Positions 1 through 9,506 of a DNA stretch of 64,000 nt are shown here, in pieces (within the stretch, counting starts at the first letter, position 1; each line of letters opens with the position of its first letter). Under the pieces are notes generated by a model that was not told the DNA's origin, ran no database searches, and saw only the letters and a program-made list of their open reading frames with translations. Source of the DNA: Maribacter cobaltidurans (lineage in GTDB: Bacteria > Bacteroidota > Bacteroidia > Flavobacteriales > Flavobacteriaceae). The position numbers and the translations under genes were made by a program. The stretch is from assembly GCF_002269385.1 (NCBI RefSeq), contig NZ_CP022957.1, forward strand, positions 124,001 through 188,000. Reading direction: 5' to 3'.

Positions 1-79
1 TTACAAACCACTTCCATTTTTTGGTATATACCTTTACTACGTCTTCTATTTCCATTGTTTTGTTATCTGGTCCTCCCAT
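1..79 (-). CDS. Wzc/Wzz-type chain-length or tyrosine-kinase protein, N-terminal fragment
   Basis: Only the first 26 codons lie in the window; the gene continues beyond position 1. Read leftward from an ATG at 79, it gives a short polar start followed by EDVVKVYTKKWKWFV, the basic/aromatic lead-in to the first membrane helix of Wzz/Wzc proteins, which control polysaccharide chain length and, in Wzc, carry a cytoplasmic tyrosine kinase domain. A second in-frame ATG at 55 is an alternative start and gives the more usual beginning MEIEDVV. It lies 43 bp downstream of the Wza-type gene on the same strand, the classic wza-wzc order. Identity rests mostly on this position, because the helix and kinase domain are not visible. 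Confidence 0.6.
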   Translation of the reverse strand, partial: MGGPDNKTMEIEDVVKVYTKKWKWFV

Positions 80-122
80 AGTTGTGATAAAAATGAATTA
101 CAGAGATTTAAGAATAGCTATA

Positions 123-902
123 CTAATTTGCCCTGGTTATTAAAAGCACAGTAGAAGTAATAAGCACCGAGGCAACGGAGACCCATATAGACGCTCTATT
201 ATCCAATGCGGAAGACGTTACAGCAGACCTATTGGGCTCCACATAAATGACATCGTTTTGGGTCAAATAATAAACGGGAGAATTTAGGGCTTCCTTATTG
301 GTCAAGTCTATTCTGTGGTATACCTTGGTTCCATTGAAGTCCCTAATGACCATGACATTTTCACGCTTTCCCTTTATCGTAAGGTCGTTGGCTAATCCCA
401 AAGCCTCCAAAATGGTTATTTGTTCCCCATTTACTGGGTAGGTTCCCGGTGACTTAACCTCTCCCAAAATCGTAACAGTGAAGTTTTTAAGGCGTATGTT
501 GATAATGGGGTCCTTCAAATAAGGGGTCAACTTTTCCCGCAATATCACTTTGGTTTCCTGTGGTGATAGACCAACCACTTTCACACTTCCGATTACAGGG
601 AAATCTATAAATCCATCCTTACTCACAATGTAGTCTATTTTTTCTGGTCTTCCCCCGGCATCCTGCACTCCGCTATATAGATTAAACGGTAAACTCGCTT
701 CTGGGTCCAAAGTAGAAACATGTATCTCAATAAGGTCATCTACCTTGAAGGTTTGTTCGTGTGAATTTTCGGTAATTTTGGTTTCGTAGTCACCAATGCC
801 TTGAAAATAAACAACATCCCTTTGGGAAGCACAAGAGGCCAAGCTAAAAACAATTACGATAACGAAAAATCTAAGGATTTTTGAATAATGAGGTAATTTC
901 AT
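123..902 (-). CDS. Polysaccharide export lipoprotein, Wza family
   Basis: A 259-residue outer-membrane export protein. Residues 10-24 form a lipoprotein signal ending in a lipobox (LASC, Cys24). The Poly_export domain follows at about residues 50-135, including the stretch from DDLIEIHV to GSVKV, and then a SLBB-type domain with TILGEVKSPGTYPV. The C-terminus is a hydrophobic helix (about 236-256), as in Wza-type proteins that span the outer membrane with an amphipathic or hydrophobic helix. It probably forms the outer-membrane channel for the polymer together with the adjacent Wzc-type protein. It is the third gene of a leftward operon, 30 bp after the WbpM-type dehydratase. Confidence 0.9.
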   Translation of the reverse strand: MKLPHYSKILRFFVIVIVFSLASCASQRDVVYFQGIGDYETKITENSHEQTFKVDDLIEIHVSTLDPEASLPFNLYSGVQDAGGRPEKIDYIVSKDGFIDFPVIGSVKVVGLSPQETKVILREKLTPYLKDPIINIRLKNFTVTILGEVKSPGTYPVNGEQITILEALGLANDLTIKGKRENVMVIRDFNGTKVYHRIDLTNKEALNSPVYYLTQNDVIYVEPNRSAVTSSALDNRASIWVSVASVLITSTVLLITRAN

Positions 903-932
903 ATGTTAAATAGTGTTGGTATAAAACAGGTA

Positions 933-2870
933 TTAGGAGGTTTTGACCACTTTTAATTGCTGTATGGAATCCTCCCTTTTATCAACTTTGGAATCCAGAT
1001 CACAAAGTTTAGAATTTTGGGAAATATATTCAGGTACAATGTCTTTCATCAATTTCACGGTATTGCCGTTGAAAAACATATTCGTGATACAAAGTTCATC
1101 AATTTTGGAACGCACTCTTCGGTAATCAATTTCCCTGACTTTACTAATCTTGATTTTATCGTGATAGGTAGGAAGCGTATTCTCGCCGTTGGCCAAAAGT
1201 TCCTCATAAAGTTTTTCACCAGGTCTAAGGCCGGTTATTTTAATATCTATATCTTCAGGATATCTTAATCCGGATAGTTTAATCATATTTTTAGCCAAAT
1301 CGTATATTCTCACGGACTCGCCCATATCAAAAATGAAAATCTCACCCCCTGTTCCCATAGCTCCAGCCTCCAATACCAATTGGGATGCCTCTGGAATGGT
1401 CATAAAATAACGCGTAATATCCTTATGGGTCAATGTTAAAGGTCCGCCATGTTCAATCTGTTTTCTAAAAAGAGGAATTACCGATCCATTAGAGCCCAAG
1501 ACATTCCCAAAACGAGTCGTAATGAATTTGGTTGTTCCCTCCTGTTGCATACAACTTATGTACATTTCTGCAATACGTTTGCTTGCTCCCATGACATTGG
1601 TTGGGTTTACGGCTTTATCCGTCGAAACAAACACAAATTTCTCAACGCCATGGATCAAGGATAGGTCGGCTATGGTCTTGGTACCTGCAATATTAATTTT
1701 TATAGCCTCATAGGCATTGTACTCCATTAAAGGGACATGTTTGTAGGCGGCAGCATGAAAGACCAAATTGGGTTTATAATCCTCGAACAATTGGTTCATC
1801 CTGTTCTTGTCCCTAATATCGCCTACAATGGGTATAAAATTATGAAATCCGTTCTGCTTCAATTCTTGTTGCAAATCGTAGAGTGCGGATTCAGCTTGGT
1901 CTACTACAATCAAGGAATTGTAGTTATAATTACAGATTTGCCGTACAATTTCACTGCCAATGGACCCGGCTCCTCCGGTTACTAGGATAGTTTTATTCAA
2001 AAGGGCGACTTCTATTTTACTATTTTTTATTTGAATTGGAGCGCGATCCAGCAAATCTTCAATTTGAACCTGTTTTATCTGGGATACTTTTAGCTCCCCA
2101 TTGATCCAGTCTTCTATAGGTGGAACAATCTTAACGACTATAGGGTAATCCACAAGACCTTCTACAGTCTTTCTTAATTTTAAGGAATCAATATTCTGTA
2201 TGGAGAAAATAATTTCGGAAATATTATTTTTTGTAATGAAATCTTCGGTCAGGGTCCTTCTAGCAAAAACCGGGACTCCGTTGATTTTTTTTCCTATTTT
2301 CTTAACATCCCTGTCAATATATCCCACGACCCTGTATTCACTTTGCGCATGGCTTGTAATGGCACCATGGGTCAAAACGCCGGAATCGCCGGCACCATAA
2401 ATCAAAACATTTTTAATTGCTTTGTTGCCCTGGTGCATTCCATTATAGATAGATTTAAAAACAAAACGGGATGCAGTAAGGCCTATAAAGGTTATTAGAC
2501 TGTTGATGATAATTATTGAAAGCGGTATGGTAAACAAATCCAACACCCCGTACAACCTATTACTGAGCACTATGAAAATAACCAATATACTGGATAGACA
2601 TACGGCGTTGAATATATTGTATACATCGCGCACCCCAGTGTGCCGTACCACCCCCTTAAACGAACCCACCAATAAAAAGGAAACGAAGGAGGTTAATAAT
2701 ACCAAGGGCAACTGGACCAAAAGGTTGTCCACTTCAAAGTTCAAGGTCAAATTAAACCGAATAAGATAGGACAGTACAAACGCAAACGCAACCGTAAAAA
2801 GATCTATGACCAAGACCAACCACTTGGAAGCGTATCGTTCTGCATTATAGGTAATATACTTTTGAATCAT
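933..2870 (-). CDS. UDP-sugar 4,6-dehydratase, WbpM/PglF/CapD type
   Basis: A 645-residue membrane-bound nucleotide-sugar dehydratase. The N-terminus has four hydrophobic segments (about residues 17-37, 52-72, 88-106, 113-133). A CoA-binding-like Rossmann region follows (GAGDSG at 159-164), then the catalytic short-chain-dehydrogenase domain with GGAGSIG at 299-305 binding NAD. Catalytic residues match the WbpM pattern: Ser416 in STDKAVNP, then Met427 and Lys431 in NVMGASK, where Met replaces the usual Tyr. The expected reaction is UDP-GlcNAc to UDP-4-keto-6-deoxy-GlcNAc, supplying the aminotransferase encoded immediately upstream. The two genes overlap by 4 bp (ATGA), so they are translationally coupled. 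Length is typical of the family. Confidence 0.92.
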   Translation of the reverse strand: MIQKYITYNAERYASKWLVLVIDLFTVAFAFVLSYLIRFNLTLNFEVDNLLVQLPLVLLTSFVSFLLVGSFKGVVRHTGVRDVYNIFNAVCLSSILVIFIVLSNRLYGVLDLFTIPLSIIIINSLITFIGLTASRFVFKSIYNGMHQGNKAIKNVLIYGAGDSGVLTHGAITSHAQSEYRVVGYIDRDVKKIGKKINGVPVFARRTLTEDFITKNNISEIIFSIQNIDSLKLRKTVEGLVDYPIVVKIVPPIEDWINGELKVSQIKQVQIEDLLDRAPIQIKNSKIEVALLNKTILVTGGAGSIGSEIVRQICNYNYNSLIVVDQAESALYDLQQELKQNGFHNFIPIVGDIRDKNRMNQLFEDYKPNLVFHAAAYKHVPLMEYNAYEAIKINIAGTKTIADLSLIHGVEKFVFVSTDKAVNPTNVMGASKRIAEMYISCMQQEGTTKFITTRFGNVLGSNGSVIPLFRKQIEHGGPLTLTHKDITRYFMTIPEASQLVLEAGAMGTGGEIFIFDMGESVRIYDLAKNMIKLSGLRYPEDIDIKITGLRPGEKLYEELLANGENTLPTYHDKIKISKVREIDYRRVRSKIDELCITNMFFNGNTVKLMKDIVPEYISQNSKLCDLDSKVDKREDSIQQLKVVKTS

Positions 2871-4003
2871 GATAAAGCATTTTTAATGGTGGCGACAACC
2901 CGCTCCAAATCTTCTTGTTCCAAATTTGACCCACTAGGCAAACACAATCCCCTGTTAAACAGGTCCTCGGAAGTACCATCCATAAATTGCGCACATGTAC
3001 TAAATATGGGCTGTAAATGAAGGGGTTTCCATAAGGGTCTGGATTCAATATTTTCTTCCAATAATGCGTTTCTCAACATTTCCCGCATATCATAACCGGA
3101 AGTTAATATACAACTTAACCATCTATTGGAAAAATAATCCTTTGGTTCGGACAAAAAATGGATATCTAAACAGCCTTCTAAGGCCTGAACATAAAAATCA
3201 TAATTTTTCCTTCGCGCTTTCACCCTGTCCCCAAGAACTTCCATTTGCCCTCTTCCAATTCCTGCGAGCACATTGCTCATTCTGTAATTGTAACCCACAT
3301 GACTATGTTGGTAGTGCGGGGCATCATCCCTGGCCTGGGTTGCCAAAAATATGGCCTTGTCCCTTATTTCTTTATCTTTGGATACGAGTGCTCCCCCACC
3401 GGAAGTTGTTATTATCTTATTGCCATTAAAGGAAAGTATACCAATATTACCAAAGGTACCACAGGAAATCCCTTTATAGGAACTCCCAAGAGCCTCTGCA
3501 CTATCCTCCAAAATAGGTATCTGAAACTCATCGGCAATTGCCCTAACCGCCTCTATTTTATAGGGCATACCGTATAAGTGAACGGCTATGATTGCTTTGG
3601 GCTTTTTAAAATTTCGAATACGATTTTCAATAGCTTTTCGCAATAATTCAGGGTTAATGTTCCAAGTGTCCCTTTCGCTATCCACAAAGATTGGTTTTGC
3701 ACCAAGGTACAGTATAGGATTGGCCGAGGCCGAAAAGGTAAAACTCTGACATACTACTTCATCCCCAACACCTACCCCCAAAAGCTTCAGTCCCAAATGA
3801 ATGGCTCCTGTTCCAGAACTTAAGGCTGCGGCATATACCCCCTGGCCCAATTCAACCTCAATGGCTTTTTCAAAACCGTTAACATTGGGGCCCAACGGAG
3901 CGACCCAGTTAGTATCAAAAGCCTCATGTATATAGTTTAGCTCTTTACCGCCCATGTGCGGTGAGGAAAGCCAAATCTTTGTAGGTACTTCTGTAGTTTT
4001 CAA
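2867..4003 (-). CDS. DegT/DnrJ/EryC1/StrS aminotransferase (PglE-like)
   Basis: A 378-residue PLP-dependent sugar aminotransferase. The Schiff-base lysine is Lys196 in SFNGNKIITTSGGG, and Asp167 in LEDSAEALGS should contact the PLP ring nitrogen. It ends with a typical C-terminal dimer arm. Next to a WbpM/PglF-type dehydratase it most likely converts the 4-keto sugar to a UDP-4-amino-4,6-dideoxy sugar (bacillosamine-type precursor); exact sugar and stereochemistry cannot be read from sequence. It is the first gene of the leftward export operon and overlaps the dehydratase start by 4 bp. No PglD-type acetyltransferase is adjacent. Confidence 0.9.
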   Translation of the reverse strand: MKTTEVPTKIWLSSPHMGGKELNYIHEAFDTNWVAPLGPNVNGFEKAIEVELGQGVYAAALSSGTGAIHLGLKLLGVGVGDEVVCQSFTFSASANPILYLGAKPIFVDSERDTWNINPELLRKAIENRIRNFKKPKAIIAVHLYGMPYKIEAVRAIADEFQIPILEDSAEALGSSYKGISCGTFGNIGILSFNGNKIITTSGGGALVSKDKEIRDKAIFLATQARDDAPHYQHSHVGYNYRMSNVLAGIGRGQMEVLGDRVKARRKNYDFYVQALEGCLDIHFLSEPKDYFSNRWLSCILTSGYDMREMLRNALLEENIESRPLWKPLHLQPIFSTCAQFMDGTSEDLFNRGLCLPSGSNLEQEDLERVVATIKNALS

Positions 4004-4321
4004 AATGGTTGTTTAATTTAGGGATACAAATATAGGTTCAAAATTAACCATATTAAGTGCTCAATCCATAGAATTAAGACTATTATTCGTCTAAGACCTA
4101 AAAATGATCGGTTAAAGTGACCCAAGATTTCATTTTAGCGAAGCAATAAGGGTTTTAATCTTTAATAATAAAATACACTTTCCATTCACTGTTTAATTGA
4201 TCATCTTTGTACTTTTAATCCTAATCCAAAATATGGAATTAGCCATAAAAATCTTGGTGCCAACTAGGATGATTATCGGTAAATTGCGTCTAAACTTATT
4301 GAAACAAATAAATAGTAACAG
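4004..4321. other. Divergent intergenic region between the two halves of the polysaccharide locus
   Basis: This 318-bp AT-rich stretch separates the leftward export operon from the rightward sugar-nucleotide genes, so it must hold promoters for both. The leftward one is the candidate TATATTTG box. For the rightward gene the best candidate is CATCTTTG at 4202-4209, one mismatch from TAnnTTTG and without a clear -33 TTG; it would give a leader of about 100 bases. No open reading frame with recognisable content and no strong hairpin was seen. Confidence 0.5.
4027..4034 (-). promoter_or_regulatory. Candidate -7 element for the aminotransferase operon
   Basis: On the minus strand the sequence reads TATATTTG, an exact match to the Bacteroidota -7 consensus TAnnTTTG. 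It lies 24 bp before the aminotransferase ATG at 4003, which would leave a leader of about 15-20 bases. No TTG is seen at the usual 17-23 bp further upstream, so the -33 box is weak or absent. Confidence 0.4.
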
Positions 4322-5719
4322 ATGAAAAAGATTACCAAAATATGTTGCATAGGCGCGGGCTATGTTGGAGGTCCCACCATGTCCGTTATCGCCAATAAAT
4401 GCCCTCATATCGCGGTCACTGTGGTAGATATAAACGAAGATCGAATTGCCCAATGGAACACCCCAAATTTGGACAACTTGCCCATTTATGAACCCGGTTT
4501 AAAGGAAATAATAAGGGAGAGCAGGGGAAAGAACCTCTTTTTTTCAACCGATGTGGACAAAGCCATTGACGAGGCCCAGATGATATTTATCTCGGTAAAT
4601 ACTCCTACAAAAACCTACGGAAAAGGAAAAGGGCAGGCCGCAGACCTAAAATTTGTGGAACTCTGTGCACGCAATATTGCCAAAGTGGCCAAAGAGGACA
4701 AAATTGTGGTTGAAAAATCCACCTTACCAGTACGCACGGCTGAGGCCATTAAAAATATACTGGACCATACCGGCAACGGTGTTGTCTTTGAAATTTTGTC
4801 CAATCCCGAATTCTTGGCCGAGGGAACCGCCATTGATGACCTTTTAAATGCCGATAGGGTTTTAATAGGCGGGGATGACACCCCTGCTGGAAAGGCTGCC
4901 AAAAATGCCCTTAGTGACATCTACGAAAATTGGCTGCCCAAAGAACGTATTCTACAAACCAATGTGTGGTCTTCAGAGCTTTCCAAACTGGTTGCCAATG
5001 CCTTTTTGGCCCAACGAGTTTCTTCCATTAACTCCATTTCCGCACTTTGTGAAAAAACAGATGCCAATATTGCTGAAATTTCCAGGGCCATAGGCTTTGA
5101 TAGTCGAATTGGGCCTAAGTTTTTGAATGCCTCCGTTGGTTTTGGAGGTTCTTGTTTTCAAAAGGATATCTTAAACTTGGTCTATATTGCACGAAGTTTT
5201 GGATTAAAGGAAGTGGCCGACTATTGGGAACAGGTGATTATTATGAACGACTACCAAAAGCGGCGATTTGCCGATCATATCATACAGAGCCTGTACAACA
5301 CGGTGTCCGGCAAAAAAATCGTGCTGTATGGTTGGGCCTTTAAAAAGGACACGAACGATACGCGGGAATCGGCAGCTATTCATATAGCCGATGCCCTAAT
5401 GGATGAACGCGCAGAAATAGTCGTTTATGATCCCAAAGTAAGTGAAGAAAGAATTTATGCCGATTTGGATTATTTGGAAACCCGTACCCCGGATGAAAAT
5501 AGGACCCTTTTAAAAGTTGTATCCAACCCTATGGAAGCCAGCAGGGAGGCCCATGGCATAGCAGTTGTTACGGAATGGGATGAATTTAAATCCTATGATT
5601 GGACTAAAATTTACGAACTAATGTTAAAGCCTGCCTTTATATTTGACGGTAGGCGTATTTTGGATACACAAAATATGAGGCAAATTGGTTTCAATTATTA
5701 TAAAATTGGAGAAGCATGA
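4322..5719 (+). CDS. UDP-glucose 6-dehydrogenase
   Basis: A 465-residue NAD-dependent dehydrogenase oxidising UDP-glucose twice to UDP-glucuronate. The N-terminal Rossmann motif is GAGYVG at 11-16. The central helix carries Lys222. The catalytic Cys278 sits in [15 protein letters not shown]. The FGGSCFQKD spelling, the length and the insert [12 protein letters not shown] around 99-110 are those of the long eukaryote-like UGDH subfamily rather than the short Ugd type. It overlaps the following epimerase by 4 bp (ATGA), so the pair should make UDP-GlcA and then UDP-GalA. Confidence 0.95.
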   Translation: MKKITKICCIGAGYVGGPTMSVIANKCPHIAVTVVDINEDRIAQWNTPNLDNLPIYEPGLKEIIRESRGKNLFFSTDVDKAIDEAQMIFISVNTPTKTYGKGKGQAADLKFVELCARNIAKVAKEDKIVVEKSTLPVRTAEAIKNILDHTGNGVVFEILSNPEFLAEGTAIDDLLNADRVLIGGDDTPAGKAAKNALSDIYENWLPKERILQTNVWSSELSKLVANAFLAQRVSSINSISALCEKTDANIAEISRAIGFDSRIGPKFLNASVGFGGSCFQKDILNLVYIARSFGLKEVADYWEQVIIMNDYQKRRFADHIIQSLYNTVSGKKIVLYGWAFKKDTNDTRESAAIHIADALMDERAEIVVYDPKVSEERIYADLDYLETRTPDENRTLLKVVSNPMEASREAHGIAVVTEWDEFKSYDWTKIYELMLKPAFIFDGRRILDTQNMRQIGFNYYKIGEA

Positions 5720-6741
5720 AAATTTTAGTGACCGGAGCGGCGGGCTTTATAGGGTATCACCTTGCAAAGGCACTAATAAAAAATGGACATGTCGTTACTG
5801 GCTTGGATAACCTCAATAACTACTATGATGTTCATCTAAAATATGCACGGTTGGGTGAGTTAGGGATTGAACAAAGTCAAGCCGAACCATGGGGCGTAAT
5901 TTCCAAAAGCAGTACTTTTTCCAATTTTTCATTTATCCGTATGGGTTTGGAAAATCGTACAGAGCTTCCAAAATTGTTTATGAAGGAAAAGTTTGATGTG
6001 GTTTGTAACCTAGCCGCCCAGGCGGGTGTGCGATATAGTTTGGAAAACCCCGAAGCCTATATGGATAGCAATATGGTGGGTTTCTTGAATGTTTTGGAAT
6101 GTTGTCGCCACTATGCCATAAAACATTTAGTTTATGCGAGTAGCTCCAGTGTGTATGGCCTAAACAAAAAAGTGCCTTTTGAAACTAGTGATTGTGTAGA
6201 TCAGCCGATAAGCCTCTATGCCGCCACCAAAAAAAGCAACGAGCTTATGGCATATACCTATAGCCACTTATTTGACATTCCTACAACAGGGCTTCGATTT
6301 TTTACCGTTTATGGCCCGTGGGGAAGACCTGACATGGCCATGTTTTTGTTTACGGATGCTATTATCAAAAACAAGCCCATTAAAATATTTAACTATGGAA
6401 ATCTAGAAAGAGACTTTACTTATATTGACGATATTACGGAGGGGGTCGTTCGCATCTTGGAAACTCCTTTTGAAAAGAACAAATGCCATAAAGAACTATA
6501 CAAGGTTTATAATATTGGAAACAATAAATCAGTAAAGTTAATGGACTTCATAACCGTGATTGAGGATACGTTGAAAAAAAAAGCCCAAAAACAGATGCTT
6601 CCAATGCAGCCCGGGGATGTGGTAAAAACCTGGGCCAATGTAGACGATTTGATTCAAGATTATGATTATCGCCCCAATACCCCAATAAAATTGGGAGTAA
6701 AACGTTATGTTGACTGGTATTTGAAGTTTTATTCCAATTGA
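5716..6741 (+). CDS. NAD-dependent epimerase, probable UDP-glucuronate 4-epimerase
   Basis: A 341-residue extended short-chain dehydrogenase. The NAD motif is GAAGFIG at 7-13, the [13 protein letters not shown] segment is characteristic of UDP-glucuronate 4-epimerases (GalE-like, CapI type), and the catalytic pair is Tyr168/Lys172 in [11 protein letters not shown]. Expected reaction: UDP-GlcA to UDP-GalA. Its start overlaps the end of the UDP-glucose dehydrogenase gene by 4 bp, which supports a coupled two-step pathway. A different substrate with the same fold is possible but less likely given the partner. Confidence 0.88.
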   Translation: MKILVTGAAGFIGYHLAKALIKNGHVVTGLDNLNNYYDVHLKYARLGELGIEQSQAEPWGVISKSSTFSNFSFIRMGLENRTELPKLFMKEKFDVVCNLAAQAGVRYSLENPEAYMDSNMVGFLNVLECCRHYAIKHLVYASSSSVYGLNKKVPFETSDCVDQPISLYAATKKSNELMAYTYSHLFDIPTTGLRFFTVYGPWGRPDMAMFLFTDAIIKNKPIKIFNYGNLERDFTYIDDITEGVVRILETPFEKNKCHKELYKVYNIGNNKSVKLMDFITVIEDTLKKKAQKQMLPMQPGDVVKTWANVDDLIQDYDYRPNTPIKLGVKRYVDWYLKFYSN

Positions 6742-6838
6742 TTTTTATTTATTCACTTATCTAAAGAGTAAATCTTTTAAACAATTAAACGAAAATACTT
6801 TCATTTAACAGTAATTAATAGGAAGTTGCATCAAAGTA

Positions 6839-7870
6839 ATGACATCTTTGCACCACAAAAAACTCCTCATGAACCTAATATCCTTTAATATTAAACCTGA
6901 ATTAAAAATTTTAGTAACGGGCGGTGCCGGATTTATCGGCTCCAACCTGTGCGAAGCATTACTAAAAAATGGAAATACCGTACGTTGCCTGGACAATTTT
7001 GCTACCGGGAAATGGAAAAATATACAACCCATGCTTAAAAAGCAAAATTTTAATCTTTTAGAAGGTGATATTCGGGATTTAGCTACCTGCCAAAAGGCTT
7101 GTGAGGGTATGGATTATGTATTGCACCAAGCGGCCTTAGGTTCGGTGCCGCGTTCCATTAATGACCCTATTACGAGTAACGAAGTAAATGTATCCGGATT
7201 TTTGAATATGTTGGTCGCAGCGAGAGATCAGCAAGTAAAACGCTTTATTTATGCCGCCAGTTCTTCCACTTACGGAGATTCAACCAATATGCCTAAGGTA
7301 GAGGACATTATTGGAAAACCCCTATCACCATATGCCATCACAAAGTACGTAAACGAATTGTATGCGGATGTCTTTGCCAAGACTTATGGAATGGAAACAA
7401 TTGGTCTACGATATTTTAATGTTTTTGGACGCCGGCAAGATCCCAACGGGGCGTATGCCGCGGTAATTCCCAAATTTGTAACGCAATTGATGCAGCATGA
7501 ATCTCCTGTAATTAATGGTGATGGGTCCTTTTCTAGGGATTTTACCTACATAGACAATGTTATTCAGATGAACATTCGCGCCATGTTAGCAACCAACTTG
7601 GAAGCGTTAAATACCGTCTACAATGTTGCTTATGGTGAGCGTACCGATTTAAAAGAACTTGTTGCCTTGCTCAAGGAATACCTTAGCACCTATGATGCTG
7701 AAATAAAAAATGTAGAGACTATCTACGGCCCGCAGCGAAAAGGGGATGTCCCCCACTCCTTGGCCTCCATCGACAAAGCTAAAAATCTATTGGGATATGC
7801 CCCTGAATTTGACATCAAATCCGGACTAAAAGAAGCAGTAGCGTGGTATTGGGAGAATTTGAGAAATTAG
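6839..7870 (+). CDS. UDP-N-acetylglucosamine 4-epimerase, WbpP/TviC-like
   Basis: An NAD-dependent epimerase of up to 343 residues. The dinucleotide motif GGAGFIGSNL follows a short lead; the active site contains SSSTYG and the YxxxK motif in SPYAITKYVNELYA. The KILVTGGAGFIGSNLCE start and the C-terminal GLKEAVAWYW resemble WbpP/TviC epimerases, which make UDP-GalNAc from UDP-GlcNAc. Paired with the downstream WbpO/TviB-type dehydrogenase this would yield UDP-GalNAcA. The start is uncertain: ATG at 6839 or the in-frame ATG at 6869 (MNLISFNIKPE). The latter suits the family and would leave the CATCTTTG box at 6842-6849 free to act as a -7 element, although its -33 partner is poor. Confidence 0.85.
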   Translation: MTSLHHKKLLMNLISFNIKPELKILVTGGAGFIGSNLCEALLKNGNTVRCLDNFATGKWKNIQPMLKKQNFNLLEGDIRDLATCQKACEGMDYVLHQAALGSVPRSINDPITSNEVNVSGFLNMLVAARDQQVKRFIYAASSSTYGDSTNMPKVEDIIGKPLSPYAITKYVNELYADVFAKTYGMETIGLRYFNVFGRRQDPNGAYAAVIPKFVTQLMQHESPVINGDGSFSRDFTYIDNVIQMNIRAMLATNLEALNTVYNVAYGERTDLKELVALLKEYLSTYDAEIKNVETIYGPQRKGDVPHSLASIDKAKNLLGYAPEFDIKSGLKEAVAWYWENLRN

Positions 7871-8006
7871 TACTTATAATAGAATTTAGTAAAAAGTAAA
7901 TAACTCAGGCCTTTTGGTTTAAAGTTTACAGCTAAAGTACAACAACCAATACATATAATAATAAAGCGATTAACATATTGCGTAAAGCTTAAAACATATA
8001 AAACAC

Positions 8007-9293
8007 ATGACAATGAACAACACTAAAATTGCCATTATAGGTTTGGGTTATGTAGGATTACCTTTGGCCCGTTTATTTGCCACCAAATACCCTGTCATAG
8101 GGTTTGACATCAATGAGGGTCGCGTAGAAGAATTAATGGCAGGCCACGATAACACTCTTGAGGTGGAGGACAAAATTCTTCAGGAGGTATTAGTATCTCA
8201 CCCAACTATGGAAACTGGTCTCTATTGTTCTAATAAACTAGAAGACATTGCGGACTGCACCTACTATATTGTTACTGTTCCAACACCTGTAGACCGAACC
8301 AATAGACCGATACTCACCCCATTGTACAAGGCCAGCGAAACTGTGGGTAAGGTACTTAAAAAAGGTGATACCGTTATTTACGAATCCACCGTTTACCCAG
8401 GGGTTACTGAAGAGGAATGTATTCCTGTTCTTGAAAAAGTTAGCGGCTTGGTTTTTAATACGGATTTCTTCGCGGGATACTCCCCAGAACGAATCAATCC
8501 AGGGGATAAGGAACATACCGTAGAAAAAATCCTTAAGGTAACTTCTGGCTCTACTCCAGAAGTAGGCAAAAAAGTAGATGATCTATACGCCTCTGTCATC
8601 ACTGCAGGCACCCACTTAGCACCAACTATCAAAGTGGCCGAGGCAGCCAAGGTCATTGAAAACTCGCAACGGGACATTAACATTGCATTTGTTAATGAAT
8701 TGGCCAAAATTTTTAACCTCATGGGCATTGACACCCAGCAAGTATTAGAAGCTGCAGGGACTAAATGGAACTTTTTACCCTTTAAACCTGGATTGGTCGG
8801 TGGCCACTGTATCGGTGTAGACCCTTATTACTTGGCCCAAAAGGCCCAAGAGTATGGCTACCATCCAGAAATCATTTTGGCGGGCCGTCGTATGAACGAT
8901 ACCATGGGGAAATATGTTGCTTCCGAAATCATAAAACTAATGGTACAAAAAGATATACGCATCAAGCAAAGTAAGATATTGGTTTTAGGGATTACTTTCA
9001 AAGAGAATTGTCCTGATGTTCGCAATACCAAGGCGGTAGATGTAATCAACAATTTGAAAAGCTATGGTACGGAAGTATCCGTTTTTGATCCATGGGCTTC
9101 ACCGGAGGAAGTGGTCCACGAATATGGTATGGAAATTTATAATACAATGCCCCAACAAAAATTTGATGCGGTGGTTCTTACTGTGGCACATAAAGTGTTT
9201 TTAGAAATAGATTTTAAGGAGGTTGTCAAAGAAAATGGGGTTGTTTATGACGTAAAAGGCGTTCTATCACAAAAAGTAGATGGAAGGCTTTAG
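8007..9293 (+). CDS. Nucleotide-sugar dehydrogenase, WbpO/TviB type (UDP-HexNAc 6-dehydrogenase)
   Basis: A 428-residue UDP-sugar dehydrogenase. The Rossmann motif GLGYVGLPLA is at 12-21, the central dimer helix contains ENSQRDINIAFVNELA, and the catalytic Cys268 lies in KPGLVGGHCIGVDPYYLA. This spelling is typical of the Vi-antigen TviB/WbpO group, which oxidises UDP-GalNAc or UDP-GlcNAc to the uronate. Directly upstream (136 bp) is the WbpP/TviC-type epimerase, so UDP-GalNAcA is the likely product. Two in-frame starts lie close together (MTMNN); the second ATG at 8013 is equally plausible. Confidence 0.92.
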   Translation: MTMNNTKIAIIGLGYVGLPLARLFATKYPVIGFDINEGRVEELMAGHDNTLEVEDKILQEVLVSHPTMETGLYCSNKLEDIADCTYYIVTVPTPVDRTNRPILTPLYKASETVGKVLKKGDTVIYESTVYPGVTEEECIPVLEKVSGLVFNTDFFAGYSPERINPGDKEHTVEKILKVTSGSTPEVGKKVDDLYASVITAGTHLAPTIKVAEAAKVIENSQRDINIAFVNELAKIFNLMGIDTQQVLEAAGTKWNFLPFKPGLVGGHCIGVDPYYLAQKAQEYGYHPEIILAGRRMNDTMGKYVASEIIKLMVQKDIRIKQSKILVLGITFKENCPDVRNTKAVDVINNLKSYGTEVSVFDPWASPEEVVHEYGMEIYNTMPQQKFDAVVLTVAHKVFLEIDFKEVVKENGVVYDVKGVLSQKVDGRL

Positions 9294-9506
9294 TAGAATC
9301 TTTTTTGAATTTGAATAATAACAATTCATTGAAACCATTTTATCAAGTTTTTCTGACATTTAAACCAATATTAGCTATCATAGGCCGTTATGGTTTTATC
9401 TTTAACAATTGAAATTCGGTAAATGCTTAATAAAAAAATATTGTTTTTATAACTTTAATTCGTATTTCTAAAAGTATTCGCATTAATAAAAAATTATACT
9501 TCAAAA

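Noticed and set aside
4202..4209. CATCTTTG as a firm promoter box (also at 6842-6849)
   Set aside because: One mismatch to TAnnTTTG and no properly spaced -33 TTG in either place, so kept only as a remark in the neighbouring entries.
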